Positions 35,160 through 40,466 of a DNA stretch of 40,466 nt are shown one piece after another. A program made the position numbers and the translations under genes. Location of the stretch: NCBI GenBank assembly GCA_031292095.1, contig JARLHU010000132.1, positions 1-40,466 on the forward strand, read 5' to 3'. The stretch's first letter is position 1. Every line of letters starts with the position of its first letter. Source of the stretch: Desulfosporosinus sp. (GTDB lineage: Bacteria > Bacillota > Desulfitobacteriia > Desulfitobacteriales > Desulfitobacteriaceae). The notes beneath the pieces were generated by a model. The model searched no databases. It had not been told where the DNA came from and worked only from the letters and a program-made list of their open reading frames with translations.

Positions 35160-37424
35160 ATGAGTGCGCTAGTCCTAAAGAAATTTGCCAAGCGTATTAC
35201 AGGACAATTTTGCCTAAACTCGCTTATTCTTTTGGCTATCGCTTTAGTTCTAATCCTGGCTCCATTATTTAGAGGGTTGTACTATGACCAAGAAGCCTTG
35301 TATTTTATGAGCGGAGTAGGGCTGATAACCGGGTGTGTGGCTTATTTAAAAAAACGTTCTTCGGAAGTCTTGGACTTAACGGATTTGGCGTTAGGTTGTC
35401 TGACTGCGTGGTATATTATTGCTATCCCCTTTTCTGTAAATAAGGGAGACGCAATTATAGGTTCCATGCGCATTTTGGGTTATGTCGCTCTATACTACGC
35501 CGCTAGCCGTTCTCTAAGTGAAAAAACAGTACATATGGGAGGATGGTTGCTGGCATCGACCGGGGTATTGGTGACTTATATCGGTATAGGATCTAGCATT
35601 AATCTTCCATCGGTATTAGGCAGCTGGGGTAACGTTTTAAGTTCAACATTTCAGTATCACAATGCCTTTGGCGGGTATTTGTTAATGGTGGTTCCCATCA
35701 CTCTGTTGCTGTATCGGGATGCCGATATCTGGTGGAAACGGTATTTAGCTGTTACCGCTCTCTATATAGTTTTCTTAGGTCTGCTTGGCTCTCAGTCACG
35801 TGGTGCGTATATCTTTCTTCTCATTGAGCTGTTGCTTTCACTGTTAGCTTTCAATAAAAAGAACGTTTCACTGTTTACGTTAATAATTGTCGGTATTTGG
35901 GCTGCCATGGATGGTTGGCCGTACGTTTTTGGGGCGGGCAATCTAAAGTCTCTAATGGTCATTGTTTGGCCTTTGGCTTGGGTTGGGCCTGTCTGGCTGA
36001 CAGAGTGGATTTGGCATGGTATAAAGGATAAGGCCCCTAGACGCATGCTGCAGTTGGCAGGGGTCGGACTAGTTCTTGCGCTTCTGGTTTACGGTACGCT
36101 TCCTCTGGTTGTTAGGCCCCCTGCTGTGCTTACTAACCATCCCCCAGTGGCACAAGGCGCTTCGGTTGTCGCACGGGCCCAATCGATTGATGTAAGTGAT
36201 ATCAGTTTCCAAACTCGTCTACAATTCTACCGAGATGCTTTGAAAATGGGGCTTAGTCATCCGCTCTTGGGATTTGGTGCCAACGGCTGGATGTCTGCCT
36301 ACAAGGGCTATCAAGGGATCTTATATTACGCCAAAGAAGTGCATAGCGAACCATTCAAGATCCTGGTTGAGACGGGTTTCCCCGGGCTGTTATTATATAT
36401 CTTGTTCTGGCTTGGGGTTCTCCAATCCTGGGTTCAGAGTTGGCGCTTTCGTTGTTGCCAACCGGATTATCTTCTGGGGGTAGCGGCAGCTGGCATTTTC
36501 CTGCACAGCTTAATAGACTATGACCTATCTGAAAGTGCTGTTTTTTTCACGATGATCGTTATCGTTGCTTCCTTGAGGGCTTTGCGAGAAGACAATGTCC
36601 ATCATCACAGAGCAGTGGCACAATCTGAGATAATCGAACAAAAAAGATGGTCAGGTCTACTGATTCCCCAGTGGAGCGTTAAGCGGGGTTGGCTTGTTTC
36701 AGCTATTATGGGGTTGTCCGCATTAACACTTGTATTCGGGAGCTTATCGCTGGAAGCAGGGTTGCAGTATACTAGGTATGGCACAAAGGCTTTTAACGTC
36801 GGTCAATATAATAATGCACGGCGAGATTATCGAATGGCGTTAACATATAATCCATTTCAGGCCACGACTTATGCTGATTTGGCCCAGATGGAAATGGCTC
36901 AAGCCATCAAGATGAAAAACACGACCCTAGTATCTGAAGCATTAAATGACATAAATCATGCCATAATATTAAATTCAACAGAGCCACGGGTTCGTTCAGT
37001 CGCGGCACAGATTAATGCTGCGGCGGGTAAGCCGGATCAAGCGTACGCACAAGCGATGCAGAATATGGAGTTGGCTCCCTTTAATTCCTCGGGGTATGAA
37101 GGTGTTGCCGAGTATGGGATACAATGGGCCGAACGGTTAATTAGCCAGGGCAAAATGGCGGAAGCACAGCCTATATTGCTAACTGTTCAAGATCTGCCGT
37201 TGAGGATCAATGCCCTACTAGCCAAGGTCTCCCCTCATCAGAAAATGCTTGAGGAGTTTGAACATTTAACGGTTACTCCTCGCTTAAAACTGCTTGTAGC
37301 TCAAGCAAAACTGCTGATGAGTGAACCCACTCTAGCTCTAAAACCGTTAAATACAAAGGTAGGCTTAAGTGTGGCGACTGCTGCTACAGATCAGCCAGTC
37401 AGCGATTTTGTCATGCGACAATAA
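35160..37424 (+). CDS. O-antigen ligase/polymerase (Wzy_C) family protein with C-terminal helical repeats
   Basis: A 754-residue membrane protein. Residues 1 to about 475 hold about 12 membrane segments with a Wzy_C-type core: a long outer loop with FYRDALKMGLSHPLLGFGANGW (about residue 356-377) and VHSEPFKILVETGFPG (about 394-409), the conserved His-containing motif of WaaL/Wzy enzymes. After a further membrane segment near 515-535, residues about 550-710 look like TPR-type helical pairs (FNVGQYNNARRDYRMALTYNPF). It could polymerise or attach the EPS to a wall acceptor. ATG 35160 with GGGGGTAG. A terminator follows, so it ends the rml operon. Confidence 0.85.
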   Translation: MSALVLKKFAKRITGQFCLNSLILLAIALVLILAPLFRGLYYDQEALYFMSGVGLITGCVAYLKKRSSEVLDLTDLALGCLTAWYIIAIPFSVNKGDAIIGSMRILGYVALYYAASRSLSEKTVHMGGWLLASTGVLVTYIGIGSSINLPSVLGSWGNVLSSTFQYHNAFGGYLLMVVPITLLLYRDADIWWKRYLAVTALYIVFLGLLGSQSRGAYIFLLIELLLSLLAFNKKNVSLFTLIIVGIWAAMDGWPYVFGAGNLKSLMVIVWPLAWVGPVWLTEWIWHGIKDKAPRRMLQLAGVGLVLALLVYGTLPLVVRPPAVLTNHPPVAQGASVVARAQSIDVSDISFQTRLQFYRDALKMGLSHPLLGFGANGWMSAYKGYQGILYYAKEVHSEPFKILVETGFPGLLLYILFWLGVLQSWVQSWRFRCCQPDYLLGVAAAGIFLHSLIDYDLSESAVFFTMIVIVASLRALREDNVHHHRAVAQSEIIEQKRWSGLLIPQWSVKRGWLVSAIMGLSALTLVFGSLSLEAGLQYTRYGTKAFNVGQYNNARRDYRMALTYNPFQATTYADLAQMEMAQAIKMKNTTLVSEALNDINHAIILNSTEPRVRSVAAQINAAAGKPDQAYAQAMQNMELAPFNSSGYEGVAEYGIQWAERLISQGKMAEAQPILLTVQDLPLRINALLAKVSPHQKMLEEFEHLTVTPRLKLLVAQAKLLMSEPTLALKPLNTKVGLSVATAATDQPVSDFVMRQ

Positions 37425-37439
37425 TGACAATTCAAACTA

Positions 37440-37480
37440 ATCCCTGGACGCCATTTAAATCAGGCAATCCAGGGATTTTT
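37440..37480 (+). terminator. rho-independent terminator at the end of the EPS operon
   Basis: Stem ATCCCTGGA (37440-37448) / TCCAGGGAT (37468-37476) with an inner GCC/GGC helix, followed by TTTT. Confidence 0.9.
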
Positions 37481-37564
37481 GAACAGTTACTTTAAATAAC
37501 GGACCATTTGTAATAGTTATACATAAAAACAAGAATTTTTGCGGTTTTTCTCGGTAAGAGAGGG

Positions 37565-37570
37565 TATAAT
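37565..37570 (+). promoter_or_regulatory. -10 box upstream of the APS kinase gene
   Basis: TATAAT at 37565-37570 in context GGGTATAATTAACGG. The best -35 candidate (TTGCGG at 37539) is 20 bp away, longer than ideal. The position after a terminator shows that the APS kinase gene has its own promoter. Confidence 0.5.
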
Positions 37571-37671
37571 TAACGGTAATTAGGAGTTTTTTGGACTTAC
37601 TTAAGATAAAGACGTCAGTATCACGCCGGAGAAATTACGCAAAGTGTTACGTGAGAGGAGAAAATGGGAAA

Positions 37672-39444
37672 ATGACTTACCTCCAAGAAGACATGAAAGT
37701 GGCTATTGTCGGACCTATAGATTATGGCGAAAATGGAATTATCGGAAGATTGATGGCCGAGACCGTGGATTTGGCCGAAGGTAAGCTAGCTGAGCAGGTA
37801 GAAGAGACTACTATTAATGGCGCTTGCAACTTTTTCAAAAGTGAGAAGCGGCGCTATGTTATTATAAATTCTCCTGAGCCTACTGAATTTATCAAGAACA
37901 TGGTGACTGGTGAGTTACAGGCAGAGGTAGCCTTACTCGTGATTGATGCTGTAGAAGGAATTCAGTTAAATTCACTAAAACAGGGTCATTTATTAAGTAT
38001 GTTGAATGTTAGACGGGTTATTGTACTCGTTGATAAGATGGATCTTGTGAATTTTAGTCAACTAATCTATGAAGATGTTGTGAATACATATACAATTTTC
38101 TTAAATGAACTAGGTATTAACCCACTCGCCTATATTCCGGTGAGCGGAAGGTTTGGTGAGACGCTTGATGCATCAGCACTCATGCCTTGGTATCAGGGGG
38201 ATACAATTTTAGACGCCCTAGATAAATGTCACCTAGAACCATTACAGGTGGATAAGCTTTTTCGAATGCCAGTTCAAGGGGTTCATATTTTGACACAACA
38301 TGAGGAAGTGCGCCATATTATTACAGGAACCGTTGAATCAGGGATGCTCCAGGTTGAGGATGAGGTCATATTTTATCCATCGGGTAAAAAAGCACGAGTG
38401 CATTCATTCGAAGGATTTGCTGAACAGAAGCTTATGAAGGTTCAGGCAGGGAACCCGATCAGTTTTACCATTAAAGAGGAGATTTACGTTAGCCGTGGCG
38501 AACTCGTCGCTAGGTGGACCGAAGAGAAACCTAAAGTTTCGAATCGGATTCGGGTGAACCTATTCTGGTCAGGTGAAAAACCGATGAACATGAAGAAGAC
38601 GTATGTTCTAAAACTGGGTACCAAGAAAGTTCGGGTTAAACTGGAGGAGCTCTTTGGTATTATCGATGCTCCCTCGTTGGTTTGGCGAGAAGGCGGGGAG
38701 AGCATCGAAATCAATCATGTTGCGGAATGCATCCTGAGGTGTGATAAACCTCTGGCCTACGATATTAGTGAACATCTCATGGCCACGTGTCGGTTTATAA
38801 TTGTGGATGACTTTGAAATTGCAGGTGGCGGAATGGTCCGAGAAGGCTTGGATGAAAGAAACCTTCAATGGCACTTGACTACGGTAAATAGAGCAGTGCG
38901 AGAACATTTAAACGGCCACCAAGGCGGAGTGCTATGGTTTACAGGTTTATCTGGGGCGGGAAAATCTACCTTGGCGAATGCTTTAGAAAAGCGTTTATAT
39001 TCGCAAGAGATTCGAACCTATTTGCTTGATGGAGACAATGTTCGCTATGGATTAAATCAGGACTTGGGATTTAGTAAGGATGATCGTGCCGAAAATATTC
39101 GGCGGGTAGCAGAACTAGCAAAACTCTTAACAGATGCAGGAATGCTTGTTCTGACAACCTTTATTTCTCCCTATGAGAAGGACCGGCAATTAGCTCGTGA
39201 AATTATTGGTGCCGAAGATTTTTTGGAAATCCATGTGCATTGCTCTCTTGAAGAATGTGAACGGCGTGATCCGAAAGGGATGTATGCGAAAGCCCGGCGC
39301 GGTGAGATCCCTCAATTTACTGGGATTTCTGCTCCGTATGAAGCACCGCAGAATCCAGACATTATAGTTTCGACGGAGCAAGAATGTGTGGAAGAAGCTG
39401 CCGAGCGGATCATGTCAGAATTAAAGGCGAGAAACTTGATATAA
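37672..39444 (+). CDS. adenylylsulfate (APS) kinase with N-terminal degenerate CysN-like GTPase domain
   Basis: A 590-residue fusion resembling CysNC. Residues about 400-590 are an intact APS kinase: Walker A GLSGAGKS (about 424-431), LDGDNVRYGLNQDLGF, DRAENIRR, FISPYEKDR and KGMYAKARRG. It makes PAPS from APS. The N-terminal part has the CysN/EF-Tu three-domain layout, but the P-loop reads GPIDYGENG instead of GSVDDGKST. The switch I segment is largely absent, DTPGH reads NSPEP, and NKMD reads DKMD, so GTP hydrolysis is unlikely. No cysD is present. ATG 37672 follows GAGAGGAG; an in-frame TTG at 37591 with TAGGAG is the alternative. PAPS probably serves the sulfotransferase at 28020. Confidence 0.88.
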   Translation: MTYLQEDMKVAIVGPIDYGENGIIGRLMAETVDLAEGKLAEQVEETTINGACNFFKSEKRRYVIINSPEPTEFIKNMVTGELQAEVALLVIDAVEGIQLNSLKQGHLLSMLNVRRVIVLVDKMDLVNFSQLIYEDVVNTYTIFLNELGINPLAYIPVSGRFGETLDASALMPWYQGDTILDALDKCHLEPLQVDKLFRMPVQGVHILTQHEEVRHIITGTVESGMLQVEDEVIFYPSGKKARVHSFEGFAEQKLMKVQAGNPISFTIKEEIYVSRGELVARWTEEKPKVSNRIRVNLFWSGEKPMNMKKTYVLKLGTKKVRVKLEELFGIIDAPSLVWREGGESIEINHVAECILRCDKPLAYDISEHLMATCRFIIVDDFEIAGGGMVREGLDERNLQWHLTTVNRAVREHLNGHQGGVLWFTGLSGAGKSTLANALEKRLYSQEIRTYLLDGDNVRYGLNQDLGFSKDDRAENIRRVAELAKLLTDAGMLVLTTFISPYEKDRQLAREIIGAEDFLEIHVHCSLEECERRDPKGMYAKARRGEIPQFTGISAPYEAPQNPDIIVSTEQECVEEAAERIMSELKARNLI

Positions 39445-39459
39445 ATATGAGGTGATCAA

Positions 39460-39582
39460 ATGCCTGCTAAGAAGTTCTGGTGGCCACACCCCAGTATTTC
39501 ATGCTCGCTAAGTACTACAGAATCCAAATATTTAATTTCATTAGAGCAAGAAAGCGAAAAAGAGCGTCTAAGCAAATCTTAG
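39460..39582 (+). CDS. small ORF (40 aa), function unknown
   Basis: Forty codons starting MPAKKFWWPHPS, with a good ribosome binding site (GAGGTGAT at 39449-39456) 15 bp after the APS kinase stop. No membrane segment or known motif; the C-terminal half is charged (EQESEKERLSKS). The spacing suggests co-transcription with the APS kinase. It could equally be a chance ORF. Confidence 0.4.
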   Translation: MPAKKFWWPHPSISCSLSTTESKYLISLEQESEKERLSKS

Positions 39583-39650
39583 CGAACTAAAGCAATAAAT
39601 TTAATTTAAGTCAGACTAAGTATGAAATCTGGTTTCAAGAGGTGAAATAT

Positions 39651-39872
39651 ATGCCGTGGATTCATAAAAGAAGAAAAAAACGATCTATGAGTGAAACTTT
39701 TGCTCGTCTATTAAAATCAACGTCAAATTCAAAGGCATCTAAGAAGCAATTTAAGAGACAATTAATAGTACTTGTTGTTGCAGTGATCTTAGTCATCGGC
39801 GCTTCTTCTGCCGTTGTCATTAAATCAAATTCGGTTCCTAAGCAACAGGTTAATACGGATGATACACAATGA
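39651..39872 (+). CDS. small single-pass membrane protein, function unknown
   Basis: Seventy-three residues: a strongly basic N-terminus (HKRRKKRS, then Ser/Lys-rich to about residue 40), one membrane segment (about 42-62, LIVLVVAVILVIGASSAVVI) and a short polar tail. ATG 39651 with AAGAGGTGA upstream. The positive-inside rule puts the N-terminus in the cytoplasm. No family recognised. It may be co-transcribed with the APS kinase. Confidence 0.6.
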   Translation: MPWIHKRRKKRSMSETFARLLKSTSNSKASKKQFKRQLIVLVVAVILVIGASSAVVIKSNSVPKQQVNTDDTQ

Positions 39873-40120
39873 TGAAACAAATCTGACATTTGCAAAGAAT
39901 TACTCGGCACAATCCCTCCCATCCGGTCGAAATTGTGTCAGATGGAATAATCACGCTATCGGGGAACCCGGTGCCTGACACCAACTTATCAACTTATTGT
40001 TTAGCTTGTACTCGGTGACAGTTCTCTACCGCGTATTTCAACTTGCCATAGTACCCATTGTCGGACCCGACTCAATGCTCGATAACAATTTTTCTGTTGT
40101 CAGTACTCAACATGATCTTC
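39873..40120. other. intergenic region with GGTGCCTGACACC palindrome
   Basis: No gene seen. It contains GGTG-CCTGA-CACC (39970-39982) and an imperfect inverted repeat GCACAAT/ATTGTGT (39907-39938). Motifs of the GGTGCCTGxCACC type recur in many bacterial genomes near REP-like or transposon-related sequence. No transposase is present here. Confidence 0.45.
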
Positions 40121-40149
40121 TTGATAAGAAAAAACTAGCATGATATGAT
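40121..40149 (+). promoter_or_regulatory. promoter of the hicAB operon
   Basis: TTGATA (40121-40126), 17-bp spacer, TATGAT (40144-40149), with TGA before the -10 box (extended -10). It is the best sigma-A-type promoter in the window. A HicB antitoxin normally represses such a promoter; the ATGATATGAT direct repeat here may be relevant. Confidence 0.75.
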
Positions 40150-40197
40150 ATACCATGAAATGGATATGTTTAGTGAGGAGGGGACGGTGCTTTTTGG

Positions 40198-40446
40198 TTG
40201 AATGCTCGGCGGATATTGGAACGTATTCTATCTGGTTCTAATAACATCAGATTCGAAGAGATCGTTGCACTTGCGGAGATATACGGATTCCGGCTAGCCA
40301 GAATTAATGGTAGTCATCATATTTTTGTCCATCCAGAGGTACGGGAGTTAGTCAATCTTCAAAATGTCAATGGTATGGCCAAGCCCTATCAAATTAGGCA
40401 ACTATTGAAACTTGTAGAACTGAATAGTCTAAGGATGGGAGAATGA
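40198..40446 (+). CDS. hicA: HicA-type mRNA interferase toxin
   Basis: An 82-residue toxin of a type II toxin-antitoxin pair. The double-stranded-RNA-binding-like HicA fold is indicated by EEIVALAEIYGFRLARINGSHHIFVHP, with the catalytic His in GSHHIF at about residue 41-42, and by VNGMAKPYQIRQLLKLVE. TTG 40198 is the only usable in-frame start; the AGGAGGGG site is somewhat far (about 14 bases), which may keep expression low. The stop overlaps the start of the next gene, the standard hicA-hicB arrangement. Confidence 0.85.
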   Translation: MNARRILERILSGSNNIRFEEIVALAEIYGFRLARINGSHHIFVHPEVRELVNLQNVNGMAKPYQIRQLLKLVELNSLRMGE

Positions 40447-40466
40447 TGAATGTAATGGATTACCAC
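40443..40466 (+). CDS. hicB: HicB-type antitoxin, partial (cut by window end)
   Basis: Only eight codons are visible (MMNVMDYH). The start overlaps the hicA stop as ATGA, and the MxDYH beginning is typical of HicB antitoxins. The rest lies outside the window, so the call leans on hicA. Confidence 0.6.

Noticed and set aside
37672..39444. Calling the fusion a complete sulfate adenylyltransferase/APS kinase (CysNC)
   Set aside because: The GTPase motifs are missing and there is no CysD partner in the window, so ATP sulfurylase activity cannot be supported.

Overview
The window looks like a chromosomal segment of a Gram-positive anaerobe of the Clostridia, most plausibly a Peptococcaceae-type organism such as Desulfosporosinus or Desulfitobacterium. 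The basis is Firmicutes-style ribosome binding sites (GGAGG/AGGAG), frequent TTG/GTG starts, cell-wall-binding-repeat-2 (CWB2) surface proteins, and a CapA/CapB/PHP-phosphatase exopolysaccharide (EPS) control module. The genus is inference. No rRNA, tRNA, CRISPR array or intact transposase was seen.

Layout. (1) 1-603: a copy of a 119-bp dispersed repeat and a small coiled-coil protein gene. (2) 633-6460: a drug-efflux operon: TetR regulator, two short HlyD/EmrA-like adaptors, a 14-TM DHA2 (EmrB/QacA) transporter and a lipoprotein adaptor with a very long Ala/Gln coiled coil. It is preceded by a promoter embedded in a palindrome and ends in a terminator. (3) 6461-11922: the second copy of the 119-bp repeat and two large secreted CWB2 proteins. 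The second has an approximately 200-nt 5' leader that folds into a closed multi-hairpin structure of no family I recognise. (4) 11940-16252: EPS control: a membrane-anchored SGNH-fold protein with substituted catalytic residues (minus strand), a CapA-like chain-length protein, a CapB-like tyrosine kinase, an unknown anchored protein (minus strand) and a CpsB/YwqE-type PHP phosphatase. (5) 16468-37424: polysaccharide synthesis: ManC, the initiating phosphoglycosyl transferase, four glycosyltransferases, an NDP-sugar epimerase, GMD and RMD (GDP-D-rhamnose), a Wzy-like polymerase, a PAPS-dependent sulfotransferase, RmlB-A-C and RmlD (dTDP-L-rhamnose), a MurJ-type flippase fused to an SGNH domain, and a second Wzy/WaaL-type protein with a periodic C-terminal region. 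The part from about 18.6 to 29.2 kb is visibly AT-richer than its flanks, as in a strain-variable polysaccharide cassette. (6) 37440-39444: an APS kinase carrying an N-terminal CysN-like domain whose GTPase motifs are destroyed. (7) 39445-end: two small ORFs, a palindromic GGTGCCTGACACC motif and the start of a HicAB toxin-antitoxin pair.

How it fits together. The cassette reads as a Wzx/Wzy-dependent EPS pathway. ManC makes GDP-mannose, GMD/RMD convert it to GDP-D-rhamnose, and RmlABCD make dTDP-L-rhamnose. The phosphoglycosyl transferase and glycosyltransferases build a lipid-linked repeat, the MurJ-SGNH fusion would flip it, and Wzy-type proteins polymerise or transfer it. CapA/CapB/PHP phosphatase control length and flux. 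The sulfotransferase inside the cassette and the APS kinase at its downstream edge suggest that the polymer is sulfated, using PAPS made from APS, which a sulfate reducer would have in abundance. The most unusual items are the sulfation pair, the pseudo-GTPase CysN-APS kinase, the MurJ-SGNH fusion, the SGNH proteins with altered active sites, and the structured leader of the second CWB2 gene.
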